This document shows, in pieces, positions 47,231-55,809 of a DNA stretch of 64,000 nucleotides; position 1 is the first letter of the stretch; each line of letters starts with the position of its first letter. The stretch spans positions 62,001-126,000 of the forward strand of contig JDFH01000002.1 in the NCBI GenBank assembly GCA_000564995.1. Direction: 5' to 3'. The position numbers and the translations under genes were made by a program. The stretch is from Atopobium sp. ICM42b (GTDB lineage: Bacteria > Actinomycetota > Coriobacteriia > Coriobacteriales > Atopobiaceae). Under the pieces are notes generated by a model that saw nothing but the letters and a program-made list of their open reading frames with translations, was not told the origin of the DNA and searched no databases.

Positions 47231-47290
47231 CAAACGCACCCAAGCTCCATGCACTCCAAGCACGCCGGGTTTCTCGCCAGGCAAATAAAA

Positions 47291-47316
47291 AGAGGTCAGA
47301 CCGAAGTCTGACCTCT
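47291..47316 (-). terminator. terminator after rplL
   Basis: An 11-bp stem AGAGGTCAGAC/GTCTGACCTCT is closed by a short loop (TTCG on the minus strand) and followed by TTTTTAT. It separates rplJL from rpoBC. Confidence 0.93.
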
Positions 47317-47339
47317 CCAGTAAGCAATGTAGGATGGAC

Positions 47340-47720
47340 TTACTTAAGGGTGACGGTAGCGCCAGCCTCCTCGAGCTGAGCCTTAGCAGCCTCAGCGTCC
47401 TCCTTCTTAGCGCCCTCGAGGACTGCCTTAGGAGCACCCTCGACGACCTCCTTTGCCTCCTTGAGGCCAAGGTTGGTAAGAGCGCGGACAACCTTGATGA
47501 CGCCGATCTTGTTGTCGCCGAAGCCCTCGAGGACAACGTCAAAGTTGGTCTTCTCCTCTGCCTCCTCAGCAGCGCCACCAGCTGCAGGAGCAGCAGCGAC
47601 AGCTACAGGAGCAGCAGCGGAAACGCCAAAGACGTCCTCAAGCTCGTGAACGAGCTCAGAAAGCTCGAGTGCTGGCATCTCTTTAAGGGCCTCAATGATC
47701 TCATCTTTAGTGACAGCCAT
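47340..47720 (-). CDS. rplL: 50S ribosomal protein L7/L12
   Basis: L7/L12 forms the mobile stalk that recruits translation GTPases. The 126 residues show the helical N-terminal dimer domain (about 1-35), an Ala-rich hinge ([15 protein letters not shown], about 35-52), and the C-terminal domain with [34 protein letters not shown]. It follows rplJ by about 130 bp, a gap that includes a GATGCAG/CTGCATC hairpin. Confidence 0.97.
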   Translation of the reverse strand: MAVTKDEIIEALKEMPALELSELVHELEDVFGVSAAAPVAVAAAPAAGGAAEEAEEKTNFDVVLEGFGDNKIGVIKVVRALTNLGLKEAKEVVEGAPKAVLEGAKKEDAEAAKAQLEEAGATVTLK

Positions 47721-47852
47721 GTCAATTCTCCTTTTTAAACGATGCAGCCTTTGTACTGCATCTGGGCAAAAGCCCGGCTTGTATGTGTGCGTTTAAGTGC
47801 GTCTACACTCTCGCGCGGTTTGCGCCAATGCGCGGGTACAACAAAACGTTGC

Positions 47853-48374
47853 TTATGCAGCGTTCTTCTGATCTGCGACTGCAGAAAGAGCGGTTGCGAG
47901 TCCACGAGCTGGACCAGCGCAAACCTGTGCAATACCGGTAAGTGGGCTTGCAACAACGAAGACGAGCTTTGCAATGAGCTCCTCGCGAGAAGGAAGATCT
48001 GCGTAAGCCTTTGCCTCGTCAGCAGTAAGTGCCTGACCATCAGCGATACCACCAATGAACTCAACTTTCTTGAGCTTCTTGGCCTGATCCTTGATGACCT
48101 TAGCGGCCTCGACAGGATCATTCTCATAGAAAACGTATGCGCAGGTACCGGCGAGCATCTCGTCAATCTCTGGCATACCAGCATTCTTAAGAGCAATCTT
48201 GACGATGTTGTTCTTATAGACCTTCATGTGAGCGCCTGCTGCGGTAAGTGCGCGGCGAAGCTCCTGAGTCTCCTTTACGGAGAGACCACGATAGTCGATA
48301 ACAAACAGGCCCTTGGAGTTGTCGAGAGAAGCGGAAACCTTCTCGAGCAAATCAAGTTTAGACTGAGCTGGCAT
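47853..48374 (-). CDS. rplJ: 50S ribosomal protein L10
   Basis: L10 anchors the L7/L12 stalk and, with it, represses its own operon by binding its leader RNA. The protein is 173 residues from the ATG at 48372-48374, with GGAGG eight bases upstream; the longer frame is leader sequence. AQSKLDLLEKVSASLDNSKGLFVIDYRGLSVKETQELRRAL is typical. A leader RNA with terminator hairpin precedes it. Confidence 0.97.
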   Translation of the reverse strand: MPAQSKLDLLEKVSASLDNSKGLFVIDYRGLSVKETQELRRALTAAGAHMKVYKNNIVKIALKNAGMPEIDEMLAGTCAYVFYENDPVEAAKVIKDQAKKLKKVEFIGGIADGQALTADEAKAYADLPSREELIAKLVFVVASPLTGIAQVCAGPARGLATALSAVADQKNAA

Positions 48375-48433
48375 GTAGTACACCTCCTTTATCATGTCTC
48401 GGGCACGAGCGCCAACAGGTGCGGCCCTCACAT

Positions 48434-48468
48434 GAAAAGACCCCACTTTGGCAACCAAAGCGGGGTCT
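48434..48468 (-). terminator. attenuator hairpin in the rplJ leader
   Basis: AGACCCCGCTTTGG pairs with CCAAAGTGGGGTCT around TTG, then TTTT, on the minus strand. It lies 60 bp upstream of rplJ and downstream of the promoter, the right place for transcription attenuation. Confidence 0.85.
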
Positions 48469-48469
48469 G

Positions 48470-48582
48470 GATGTACTAATCTCAAGACCACCTCGGCAGG
48501 CGGGAATTCCCATTAAGCCTTGGATTCAAGGCGCCGGCTGTCTTTGGCAGCGAACGTGCAACTACAAGACGTCTGTCTTGCG
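48470..48582 (-). promoter_or_regulatory. L10 leader RNA
   Basis: The minus-strand leader contains AAAGACAGCCGGCGCC, GGCTTAATGGG and CCTGCCGAGGTGG. These resemble the conserved core of ribosomal-protein L10 leaders that bind the L10-(L12)n complex. It is followed directly by the attenuator hairpin. The identification rests on motif memory and position. Confidence 0.65.
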
Positions 48583-48587
48583 TTGGA

Positions 48588-48617
48588 TATTGTGCAGCAA
48601 AAATCAACGCGAGTCAA
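48588..48617 (-). promoter_or_regulatory. promoter of rplJ-rplL
   Basis: TTGACT, 18 bp spacer, ACAATA on the minus strand, placed between the rplA terminator and the L10 leader. Confidence 0.55.
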
Positions 48618-48729
48618 GGTTGAGTGCACAATTTCTTTCTCTTCACAAAAATTTGACGAGAAGGGCGGCCGAGCTGCTACGTATAAGCCGCATGCACACC
48701 GTGTGCTGCCGCACGCTCGCCACAAGAAA

Positions 48730-48759
48730 AATCCGGTACCTGCAAGCAGATACCGGATT
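48730..48759 (-). terminator. terminator after rplA
   Basis: AATCCGGTA pairs with TACCGGATT around a 12-base loop, with TTTTTC following on the minus strand. It isolates rplKA from rplJL. Confidence 0.88.
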
Positions 48760-48789
48760 AAACATGCTAGGTACTTCTAAGTGATTAGC

Positions 48790-49497
48790 TTAGTCCTCCA
48801 TGAGGTTACGAACCTTGGTTGGATCAACCTTGATGCCAGGGCCCATAGTAGAGGAAATAGAAACGGTCTTGACGTACTTACCCTTAGCGCTGGATGGCTT
48901 GACGCGAATAATCTCGGAGATCAGTGCGCCATAGTTCTCAACAAGCTGCTGGACCTCAAAAGAAGCCTTGCCGATTGCAACGTGGCAGATACCAAAACGG
49001 TCTGCACGATACTCAACACGACCAGCCTTGAGCTCGTTAACCATCTTTGCAACATCCATGGTAACGGTGCCGAGCTTAGGGTTAGGCATAAGGCCACGAG
49101 GACCAAGAACACGACCAAGACGGCCAACCTTACCCATCATCTGAGGGGTTGCGATTGCTGCGTCAAAGTCAAGCATGCCCTTCTCGACCTCTGCGATGAG
49201 CTCGTCGCCACCGACGATGTCAGCGCCAGCTGCCTCAGCCTCGCGGGCCTTCTCGCCCTCTGCGAAGACTGCAACGCGAACGGTCTTACCAGTGCCGTGA
49301 GGCAGAGAGATAGAACCGCGAACGTTCTGGTCAGCCTTACGAGTATCGACACCAAGGCGAATTGCTACCTCAATGGTCTCGTCAAACTTAGCAGTTGCAA
49401 GCTCCTTAGACAGGGTTACTGCCTCTTTTGGGCTGTAGAGGTTTGCACCGTCTACCTTGGCAACTGCATTCTTGTAGTTCTTTCCGTGCTTAGGCAT
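48790..49497 (-). CDS. rplA: 50S ribosomal protein L1
   Basis: L1 forms the mobile stalk at the E site and in E. coli represses the L11 operon. The 235 residues start at the ATG at 49495-49497 ([22 protein letters not shown]), with AGGAGG upstream; an upstream extension is unsupported. [22 protein letters not shown] is the family signature. It follows rplK after a 157-bp gap with a hairpin. Confidence 0.97.
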   Translation of the reverse strand: MPKHGKNYKNAVAKVDGANLYSPKEAVTLSKELATAKFDETIEVAIRLGVDTRKADQNVRGSISLPHGTGKTVRVAVFAEGEKAREAEAAGADIVGGDELIAEVEKGMLDFDAAIATPQMMGKVGRLGRVLGPRGLMPNPKLGTVTMDVAKMVNELKAGRVEYRADRFGICHVAIGKASFEVQQLVENYGALISEIIRVKPSSAKGKYVKTVSISSTMGPGIKVDPTKVRNLMED

Positions 49498-49619
49498 TAT
49501 GTACCTCCTGTGGTTAGCGGGCGTCTGCCCTCCCACTCCTGCATCTTCCGTCCATAGTTACGCCCTCTTGGCGAGAAACCCAACTATGTGCACTAACGTC
49601 GGATGCTCTGACAAAACAA

Positions 49620-49645
49620 CCGTCAGCCACACAAATGGCTGACGG
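49620..49645 (-). terminator. hairpin between rplK and rplA
   Basis: CCGTCAGCCA pairs perfectly with TGGCTGACGG around six bases, followed on the minus strand by TTGTTTTG. It is a likely partial terminator. A copy of the dispersed 12-mer (49570-49581) lies just downstream. Confidence 0.75.
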
Positions 49646-49654
49646 GAGTAAACA

Positions 49655-50083
49655 CTACTCGGCGATGGTTACACCCATGGAACGAGCGGTACCAGCGACG
49701 ATCTTCTTTGCAGCCTCAATGTCGTTTGCGTTGAGGTCAGGCATCTTGATCTCAGCAATCTTGGTGAGCTGCTCCTGGGAGAGCTGGCCAACCTTATCGC
49801 GCTGAGGAACACCGGAACCACCCTTGAGGTGAAGCTCCTTCTTGATGAGCTGAGCTGCTGGAGGAGTCTTGGTTACGAAGTCAAAGGAACGATCCTCGTA
49901 AACAGAAATCTCGACTGGGATGATGTCGCCAGCCTTGTCCTGAGTTGCAGCGTTGAATGCCTGGCAGAACTGCATAATGTTGACCTGTGCAGCACCCAGA
50001 GCTGGTCCTACTGGAGGAGCTGGGTTTGCCTGGCCTGCAGGAATCTGCAGCTTAATAAAGTTAACAACCTTCTTTGCGGGCAT
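49655..50083 (-). CDS. rplK: 50S ribosomal protein L11
   Basis: L11 lies at the GTPase-associated centre, the thiostrepton site. The 142 residues include [35 protein letters not shown], with the conserved prolines, and the C-terminal RNA-binding domain ending [12 protein letters not shown]. It follows nusG by about 95 bp. Confidence 0.97.
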   Translation of the reverse strand: MPAKKVVNFIKLQIPAGQANPAPPVGPALGAAQVNIMQFCQAFNAATQDKAGDIIPVEISVYEDRSFDFVTKTPPAAQLIKKELHLKGGSGVPQRDKVGQLSQEQLTKIAEIKMPDLNANDIEAAKKIVAGTARSMGVTIAE

Positions 50084-50179
50084 GTTAAGCCTCCTGTTTG
50101 AATACGTTTGAGTCTATTCTCGCGCACTCCCGAGAAGCAATCCACAAGGGACGAGAAGTGCGGGATAAGCCGTTAGTTA

Positions 50180-50725
50180 CTAGTCTATCAGGGAAATCTG
50201 ATCCATGGTGAGCTCAACCGGAGTCTCGCGACCAAAGATGGTGAGCATAACCTTGATCTTGCCGGACTCTGCGTTGACCTCAGAAACAGTTCCGTCGAAG
50301 TCAGCGAGAGGACCAGAAAGAACGTGAATTGCCTGACCGACCTCAATATTGGTTGCTGTACGCTTAGGTACAGGGCTACCCGTCTTCATACCGCCGCGAC
50401 GCATGATCTTATCGAACTCATCACGACGCAGAGGAACTGGCTTGCCGTCAATGCCAACAAAACCAGTTACGCCTGGGGTGTTGCGAACAACAGCCCAAGT
50501 ATTGTCATCCAGCTCCATGCGAACAAGAACGTAACCTGGAAAAACCTTAGACTCTTTGGTCTCGCGCTTGCCGCCGTCCTTGACCTCAGTAACTTCCTCA
50601 GTAGGAATCTGAATATCAACAACAGCACGCTCAAGGCCATAGGTCTCAATACGGTGCTCAAGGTCTGTCTTTACCTTGTTCTCATAACCTGAATAGGTGT
50701 GAACTACATACCAGCGCTTAGCCAT
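50180..50725 (-). CDS. nusG: transcription termination/antitermination protein NusG
   Basis: NusG couples RNA polymerase to Rho or ribosomes. The 181 residues comprise the NGN domain (RWYVVHTYSGYENKVKTDLEHRI; FPGYVLVRMEL) and a C-terminal KOW domain (VGQAIHVLSGPLADFDGTVSEVN). No large insertion is present. It starts 3 bp after secE. Confidence 0.97.
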   Translation of the reverse strand: MAKRWYVVHTYSGYENKVKTDLEHRIETYGLERAVVDIQIPTEEVTEVKDGGKRETKESKVFPGYVLVRMELDDNTWAVVRNTPGVTGFVGIDGKPVPLRRDEFDKIMRRGGMKTGSPVPKRTATNIEVGQAIHVLSGPLADFDGTVSEVNAESGKIKVMLTIFGRETPVELTMDQISLID

Positions 50726-50728
50726 TGA

Positions 50729-51091
50729 TTATCCCCTCAGTCCAGTAAAGGCGACGAGACCAGCAACAATGCCAGTATCAACCAGCCAAGTTACCAAGCC
50801 AAAGAAAATGATTGTTGCAATTACGGCTACAGAGAAACCAGCAAGCTCAGAGCTTGAAGGCCACACAACGCGGTGCATTTCTGTACGAACGCCTGCAAAA
50901 TAAGCACCCAGGCGGCCAAAGAAGCCAGGGTTAGCGTTACGCTGAATGGACTTCTCCTGCTTCTTTGCCTCGACCTTAGTGGCCTTAGCAGAAGCTTCAG
51001 GAGTAGCTTCAGCCTGAAGGGCCTCACGCTGGGCGCGCTCTTCTGCGCGAGCCTTACGTGCGCTCCTCTTATTGCGCTCCTTATTTGCCAT
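50729..51091 (-). CDS. secE: preprotein translocase subunit SecE
   Basis: SecE stabilises SecY. It is 120 residues. The charged, low-complexity N-terminus (about 1-60, Lys/Ala/Glu-rich) precedes the amphipathic helix (about 62-85, FFGRLGAYFAGVRTEMHRVVWPS) and one membrane span (about 88-112). The N-terminal part is longer than in many Gram-positive SecE proteins. It lies between tRNA-Trp and nusG. Confidence 0.95.
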   Translation of the reverse strand: MANKERNKRSARKARAEERAQREALQAEATPEASAKATKVEAKKQEKSIQRNANPGFFGRLGAYFAGVRTEMHRVVWPSSSELAGFSVAVIATIIFFGLVTWLVDTGIVAGLVAFTGLRG

Positions 51092-51162
51092 CCTACGCTC
51101 CCTTGGATGTTATACCTACATACAAACCGGCCAACCCTTATGGGAAGGCCGGTGAAGTTATC

Positions 51163-51238
51163 TGGCAGGCCAGGAAGGACTCGAACCCTCAACAAACGGT
51201 TTTGGAGACCGCCGCTCTACCATTGGAGCTACTGGCCT
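51163..51238 (-). tRNA. tRNA-Trp(CCA)
   Basis: The minus strand folds to a cloverleaf with acceptor AGGCCAG/CTGGCCT, D-arm GCTC...GAGC, anticodon loop CTCCAAA (anticodon CCA) and T-arm with GGTTCGAGTCC. The 3' CCA is encoded (51163-51165). It lies between rpmG and secE, as in many bacteria. Confidence 0.97.
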
Positions 51239-51256
51239 AGAACGAACCCACCTAGC

Positions 51257-51406
51257 CTAGCGGGTCTCGCGATGTACCGTGTGCTTGTGGCACCATGGGC
51301 AGTACTTCTTCAACTCCATACGATCTGGGTTGTTGGACTTATTCTTGTCCGTAGTGTAATTACGACGCTTGCACTCAGTGCAGGCGAGAGTAACGAGTGT
51401 ACGCAT
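51257..51406 (-). CDS. rpmG: 50S ribosomal protein L33 (zinc form)
   Basis: This small 49-residue protein is [20 protein letters not shown] and so on, ending [10 protein letters not shown]. The zinc pairs CTEC and CPWC are present. The ATG at 51404-51406 has GGAGG upstream. It begins the rpmG-tRNA-secE-nusG group. Confidence 0.96.
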   Translation of the reverse strand: MRTLVTLACTECKRRNYTTDKNKSNNPDRMELKKYCPWCHKHTVHRETR

Positions 51407-51461
51407 TGATCCTCCTGAACACGGTCACGAGATGTATTCTCGAAATGTGACGCGGTTGCTT

Positions 51462-51491
51462 AGGTTAGCACCCACTACCCAGAGATGTCAA
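51462..51491 (-). promoter_or_regulatory. promoter of rpmG-tRNA-Trp-secE-nusG
   Basis: A perfect TTGACA is followed by 18 bp and TAACCT on the minus strand, between the tuf terminator and rpmG. Confidence 0.6.
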
Positions 51492-51534
51492 TACTTTTCT
51501 CTAATTACTCTAGGCGTTCACATATTTTTTCTCG

Positions 51535-51567
51535 ACAAAAAACCCGGCGCGCAAAAAGCACGCCGGG
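51535..51567 (-). terminator. terminator after tuf
   Basis: CCCGGCG and CGCCGGG pair around an 11-base loop that can pair further (GC/GC). TTTTTT follows on the minus strand. It lies about 25 bp after the tuf stop. Confidence 0.93.
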
Positions 51568-51590
51568 CAAGTTAGCAACTTTAAAAGAAG

Positions 51591-52796
51591 TTACTCGATG
51601 ACGGTGGAAACACGGCCATCGCCGACGGTGTGGCCACCCTCGCGGATAGCGAACTTCAGACCCTGCTCAAGAGCGATTGGGTGAATGAGCTCGCAACCAA
51701 CGGTGATGTGGTCGCCAGGCATAGCCATCTCTACCTTGCCACCGTTTGCATCGGTGAGCTCGTAGATGTCGCCGGTTACGTCAGTTGTACGGAAGTAGAA
51801 CTGTGGACGGTAACCAGAGAAGAATGGGGTGTGACGGCCGCCCTCTTCCTTAGTAAGAACGTAAACCTCACCGGTGAACTTCTTGTGTGGAGTAACGGTA
51901 CCAGGCTTGCAGAGAACCTGACCGCGCTCGATGTCCTCGCGCTTAACACCACGAAGAAGAATACCAACGTTGTCGCCAGCCTCGCAGAAGTCCATGGTCT
52001 TACGGAACATCTCAATGCCAGTAGCAACAGAGTTCTGAGTTGGCTTAATACCAACGATCTCGACTGGATCGTTGAGCTTGAGCTCACCACGCTCAACACG
52101 GCCGGTAGCAACGGTACCACGACCAGAAATGGTCATGACGTCCTCGATTGCCATCAGGAATGGCTTCTCGTTGTCACGAGCTGGTGTTGGGATGTAGGAG
52201 TCAACAGTGTGCATGAGCTCACGGATGGACTCAACCCACTTCTCCTCGCCGTTAAGAGCGCCGAGAGCGGAACCACGGATGATTGGAAGGTCATCGCCTG
52301 GGAAGTCGTACTCAGAGAGAAGGTCACGGGTCTCCATCTCGACGAGGTCGATGAGCTCGTCATCGTCGACCATGTCGCACTTGTTCAGGAAGACGACGAT
52401 GTAAGGAACGCCGACCTGACGTGCAAGAAGGATGTGCTCACGAGTCTGAGCCATAGGACCATCGGTTGCAGCAATAACGAGGATTGCGCCGTCCATCTGA
52501 GCTGCACCAGAAATCATGTTCTTGATGTAGTCTGCGTGGCCAGGGCAGTCGACGTGAGCGTAATGGCGCTCCCAAGTCTCGTACTCAACGTGAGCAACGG
52601 AAATGGTAATACCACGCTGACGCTCCTCTGGTGCCTTATCGATGTTCTCGAAGGCGGTATAGTCTGCCTTGCAGCCCTCGGTCTCAGAGAGAACCTTGGT
52701 GATTGCTGCGGTAAGGGTAGTCTTACCGTGGTCGACGTGACCAATGGTACCGATGTTTACGTGTGGCTTTGTGCGGTCAAACTTTTCCTTGGCCAT
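51591..52796 (-). CDS. tuf: elongation factor Tu
   Basis: EF-Tu brings aminoacyl-tRNA to the ribosome. It is 401 residues from the ATG at 52794-52796, with GGAGG upstream. The P-loop GHVDHGKT is at 19-26, DCPGH near 80 and NKCD near 137. Domains II and III are complete. It is preceded by three tRNA genes, resembling the thrU-tyrU-glyT-thrT-tufB arrangement of E. coli, rather than following fusA. Only one tuf is seen in the window. Confidence 0.98.
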   Translation of the reverse strand: MAKEKFDRTKPHVNIGTIGHVDHGKTTLTAAITKVLSETEGCKADYTAFENIDKAPEERQRGITISVAHVEYETWERHYAHVDCPGHADYIKNMISGAAQMDGAILVIAATDGPMAQTREHILLARQVGVPYIVVFLNKCDMVDDDELIDLVEMETRDLLSEYDFPGDDLPIIRGSALGALNGEEKWVESIRELMHTVDSYIPTPARDNEKPFLMAIEDVMTISGRGTVATGRVERGELKLNDPVEIVGIKPTQNSVATGIEMFRKTMDFCEAGDNVGILLRGVKREDIERGQVLCKPGTVTPHKKFTGEVYVLTKEEGGRHTPFFSGYRPQFYFRTTDVTGDIYELTDANGGKVEMAMPGDHITVGCELIHPIALEQGLKFAIREGGHTVGDGRVSTVIE

Positions 52797-52902
52797 TGCC
52801 AATCCTCCTTCTGGAACTAACCCTCGGGCTAGACCGTGGTGAAAAAACGTCTGTTTATACTCAACGGCGCAAATGTCTAGGACATGTACGCCGTAAAGAG
52901 TC

Positions 52903-52979
52903 TGGTACCGGCGACTGGATTCGAACCAGTGACGTCACGGGTATGAGCCGTGTGCTCTAACCAGCTGAGCTACGCCGGC
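52903..52979 (-). tRNA. tRNA-Met(CAT), elongator type
   Basis: A 77-base cloverleaf on the minus strand has acceptor GCCGGCG (closing G-U at the first pair), D-arm GCTCAGCTGG, anticodon loop CTCATAC and T-loop GTTCGAATCC. CCA is encoded. A paired position 1-72 and the D-arm argue for elongator rather than initiator; an Ile-lysidine type cannot be excluded fully. Confidence 0.92.
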
Positions 52980-52998
52980 ATAAATGCCGCTTGAAAAA

Positions 52999-53074
52999 TG
53001 GAGCCCGCGACCGGATTTGAACCGGTGACCTCTTCGTTACCAACGAAGTGCTCTACCTACTGAGCTACACGGGC
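52999..53074 (-). tRNA. tRNA-Thr(GGT)
   Basis: A 76-base cloverleaf on the minus strand has acceptor GCCCGTG/CGCGGGC and anticodon stem CTTCG/CGAAG, with the loop giving anticodon GGT. CCA is encoded. Confidence 0.96.
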
Positions 53075-53075
53075 G

Positions 53076-53159
53076 TGGTGGGGATACTTGGACTCGAACC
53101 AAGGAACCCAGAGGGAGCGGATTTACAGTCCGCCGCAGTTGCCGCTGTGCCATATCCCC
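53076..53159 (-). tRNA. tRNA-Tyr(GTA)
   Basis: An 84-base class II tRNA with a long variable arm has acceptor GGGGATA/TATCCCC, anticodon loop with GTA, and T-loop GTTCGAGTCC. CCA is encoded. Only one base separates it from tRNA-Thr(GGT), so they must be processed from a common transcript. Confidence 0.97.
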
Positions 53160-53504
53160 AAATACCGTTTTCAAGCACTCTTGAAGCAATTGTGTACGCT
53201 GTTTACCTTGCGGTTTAACGTACGCAGGAAGTCTAGTTGAACTTCTGTATTACCTCGTAAGCGGGAAAATATTACGATTGAATAAAAATCTTGTCAACGT
53301 AATCCACCCAACCGGGCGTATCTTATCAAATATTTTCCACAATTCCAAGCGATTTTCTCGCCACAACTTCAAGCGGGTTTCTTGCCACAACTCCACCGAT
53401 TTTCTCGTCACACTCCAAGCGGGTTTCTTGCCAGACGCATACGGGCTTTTACGGTTGTCTATAGGAGCCGTACGCGATACGTCGCGAATGCCCTAAAATT
53501 TGCA
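53160..53504. other. gene-free spacer between tRNA-Tyr and tRNA-Thr(TGT)
   Basis: No gene is seen. The right part carries the degenerate tandem repeat described separately; the left part (53160-53340) shows no clear structure, but must hold the promoter of the tRNA-tuf unit. Confidence 0.5.
53341..53437. repeat. degenerate tandem repeat of four 23-25 bp units
   Basis: Units read like TTCCAAGCGATTTTCTCGCC and CAAGCGGGTTTCTTGCCACA, alternating GATTTTCTCGYCA and GGGTTTCTTGCCA. All are variants of the dispersed GGGTTTCTCGCC motif. Confidence 0.85.
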
Positions 53505-53530
53505 CGAAAAAAGCCAGGCAATGCCTGGCT
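53505..53530 (-). terminator. terminator after tRNA-Thr(TGT)
   Basis: AGCCAGGCA pairs with TGCCTGGCT with a single-base gap between the arms. TTTTTT follows on the minus strand. Confidence 0.88.
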
Positions 53531-53541
53531 GAAAATTCAAG

Positions 53542-53617
<76 letters not shown>

Positions 53618-53775
53618 ATCAAGTGCAGAGGCTATTCTATAGACTTTTCTGACTTTGGTCTAGTCTCAATTTTCGAGAAATTTTTCTCCACAAACTGGTC
53701 GATGCAGCATGTAGGAGCACTTCCCTTTTGTGGGGTGAACTTTGCGCAAATATGCTGTCTGGTCAAGTTTGTTCA

Positions 53776-53895
53776 GCCTGAAAACCACATCATGTCTGAG
53801 TGAAACAGCTCAGACATGGCGAGAAAATAAGGCAAATAACTCAGACTTGGTGCGCTTTTCCGGCAAATCATTCAGATATGGCGAGAAAATCAGGC
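53776..53895 (+). repeat. 120-bp modular repeat, word-2 type, copy C2
   Basis: The ends are GCCTGA and TCAGGC. The inverted GTCTGAG is followed by CTCAGA at 53809 and 53840 and a variant TTCAGA near 53871 (spacing 31 and about 30). The linkers contain GGCAAAT and ATGGCGAGAAAAT. Confidence 0.9.
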
Positions 53896-53932
53896 TCCAT
53901 GGAGGGGCAATCTCGCGCGCGCTTCAAAGTCC

Positions 53933-54050
53933 GCCTGAAAAGTGCAAAGAATCTGTATTTGAGCCACCGATTCTTTGATGAAATCAGGCAAATCCACCGA
54001 TTCTTTGCTGTTATCAGGCAAATTTTACAGATTCTTTGCAGAAATCAGGC
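53933..54050 (+). repeat. 118-bp modular repeat, word-1 type, copy C
   Basis: The ends are GCCTGA and TCAGGC. The inverted CAAAGAATC is followed by GATTCTTT at 53969, 53999 and 54030, the same spacing as copies A and B. The 519-bp gap 53618-54136 holds this copy and C2 and no gene. Confidence 0.93.
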
Positions 54051-54136
54051 GCGCTGATTGCGCCCAGGCGCGCCGGACGTATTGGTGCGGTCGAGCACGT
54101 TAGCGCATCGCGTGCGTGAGACGCTGACCTGGTCAC

Positions 54137-54715
54137 CTATTTGCCCAGAAGCTTCCAGAGTTTCTCACGTTGTTCTGGAGAAATGCGGTCTTCAAGCGTC
54201 ATGCGCGTACTGACCTGATCGCGACGCATCTCTTCGACAACGTTATCTGCCTGGGAAATCTCGTGGACCAGAGATGCGCTTGCAATGCGCGTGACCTCGC
54301 CGGGGCCAAAGCCGGCTGTGGCACGAATGTCCCTGTCCGACGTGACCAGAAACACCTTGCGACCAGCCTCTCGCGCGTCCGTGACCAGGCGCTCGATGAC
54401 GCTATCCGCGGACTCCCCCGTCTCGGAAAAAACCAGCTGCACGCCAGCGTGGGTGCGCTCCGGGCGCTCGTCGTTTACGTTTCCCTTTCCGTCGAACACA
54501 ATAACGGCCTCGTAAGTGCCCTGCGCAAACGTGGCAACGTCAGAAATGAGCGCCAAACGGGCGCGATAAAACGGATCGGTGTTGAGGTGATAGGCTCTCT
54601 CAGCAGCGGTTTCTTGTGCAGAAGAGCCACGCTCATCCAGCAACGCCTCATAGCGAGGAGTTGCCAACATGACGTTATAGCCATCGACTACAAGCAGCGA
54701 TTTTTTCTGAGCCAT
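54137..54715 (-). CDS. NYN-domain RNase, YacP/Rae1-like
   Basis: This 192-residue PIN/NYN-fold protein has VVDGYNVML (7-15), FDGKGN (about 74-79) and LVTSDRDIRATA (about 125-136), supplying the acidic metal-binding residues. B. subtilis YacP (Rae1) enters the ribosomal A site and cuts mRNA. The position next to rlmB and close to cysS is the same as there. The ribosome site is weak and lies in a tandem repeat. Confidence 0.88.
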   Translation of the reverse strand: MAQKKSLLVVDGYNVMLATPRYEALLDERGSSAQETAAERAYHLNTDPFYRARLALISDVATFAQGTYEAVIVFDGKGNVNDERPERTHAGVQLVFSETGESADSVIERLVTDAREAGRKVFLVTSDRDIRATAGFGPGEVTRIASASLVHEISQADNVVEEMRRDQVSTRMTLEDRISPEQREKLWKLLGK

Positions 54716-54719
54716 ACCT

Positions 54720-54780
54720 TACGCTTCCTGGGCTTCCTGGGCTTACGCTTCCTAGGCTTCCTGGGCTTACGCTTCCTGAG
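54720..54780. repeat. 24-bp tandem repeat spanning the rlmB stop codon
   Basis: ACGCTTCCTGGGCTTCCTGGGCTT-type units recur with a 24-bp period two and a half times, from just before the yacP-like start into the last codons of rlmB. Expansion or loss of units would change the spacing between the two genes and the last residues of RlmB only slightly. Confidence 0.85.
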
Positions 54781-55807
54781 TCCTGCGGAGCCACTCGTAG
54801 CACATGACCGTCGTCGCCTGAGCAACGTTCAGGGACTCTACCTGGCCAAACTGAGGAAGTTTGCACGTAAAATCGCACTTCTCGAGCATAAGGCGAGAAA
54901 TTCCTGAACCTTCAGAGCCCATGACAAGTGCAAGGCGACCTCCCATAGGAGCCTCCCACACGGACTGAGTGGCATGCTCGGTAGAACCACATGTCCAAAA
55001 ACCTGCAGCTTTGAGCTCTTCAAGAGCGCGTGGCAGATTAGAAACCTGAGCAATTGGCAGGTGAAGCACGGCTCCTGCGGATGTCTTATATGCTCCAACG
55101 CCGACTCGGGCAGCGCGAGCGTTTGCAATGACAACGCCGGCCGCGCCAACTACCTCGGCACTTCTTACAATTGCACCAAAGTTTCCCTCGTCAGTGACGT
55201 GATCCAAGACCACAACCAGAGCGTTTTCTGAACCAGCGCGCTGGATGATTTCAGAGAGGTCAGCGTAAGCAAACGGCTGCGTACGGACAATAACGCCCTG
55301 GTGAGCGCCGTGGCTTGAAAGCGAGTCAAGTACGGGCTTTGCAACACGCTCGACAGGAATACCCTCCTGCTCAAGCTGACGTGCAAGCGCCTCAATTTCT
55401 TGGTCTTTCTGTCCACTTGCAGCCTGTACCAGCGCATTCTTCAAAGGGATACCAACGGTCAGCGCCTCTGCTACTGCGCGACGACCTTCGATAAGATCGG
55501 TTGCAGGCTTCTTGTTGCCGGGACGTCCAGCGCCAGCGCCTCGCTGTCCACCAGCACCAGCACCTCGTTGACCGCGAGTGCCTTGAGCTGCACGTGTGCC
55601 TTGTGCGGAGCGGCCGCCCTTTGAGCTCTGGCCATTCTTGGTGCCGAAATAACCGCCCCAGTCGGCAGCCTTCTTGGAGCCGCGACCTGTGCCGCTGCGA
55701 CCTGCGCCGCTGCGTCCCGAAGCTCCACCGCGACCTGCAGCTCCACCGCGACCAGTAGCGCCCTCGGAGCGTATATTTTTAGAGGTAGAACGCTGATTTC
55801 TTGCCAT
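54767..55807 (-). CDS. rlmB: 23S rRNA (guanosine-2251-2'-O)-methyltransferase RlmB, with RGG-rich N-terminus
   Basis: The 346-residue SPOUT methyltransferase has a substrate-binding domain (about 105-180, LIEGRRAVAEALTVG) and a knotted catalytic domain with DHVTDEGNFGAIVRSAEVVGA, GSEGSGISRL and LNVAQATTV. The first about 100 residues are an unusual low-complexity part rich in Arg-Gly-Gly and Gln-Arg-Gly, typical of RNA-binding disordered tails. It overlaps the cysS neighbourhood by 2 bp gap and is likely co-transcribed with it. Confidence 0.93.
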   Translation of the reverse strand: MARNQRSTSKNIRSEGATGRGGAAGRGGASGRSGAGRSGTGRGSKKAADWGGYFGTKNGQSSKGGRSAQGTRAAQGTRGQRGAGAGGQRGAGAGRPGNKKPATDLIEGRRAVAEALTVGIPLKNALVQAASGQKDQEIEALARQLEQEGIPVERVAKPVLDSLSSHGAHQGVIVRTQPFAYADLSEIIQRAGSENALVVVLDHVTDEGNFGAIVRSAEVVGAAGVVIANARAARVGVGAYKTSAGAVLHLPIAQVSNLPRALEELKAAGFWTCGSTEHATQSVWEAPMGGRLALVMGSEGSGISRLMLEKCDFTCKLPQFGQVESLNVAQATTVMCYEWLRRTQEA

Positions 55808-55809
55808 AG

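Noticed and set aside
53742-54057. Short open frames in the gap before the YacP-like gene
   Set aside because: They only translate the modular repeats and share no conserved start.
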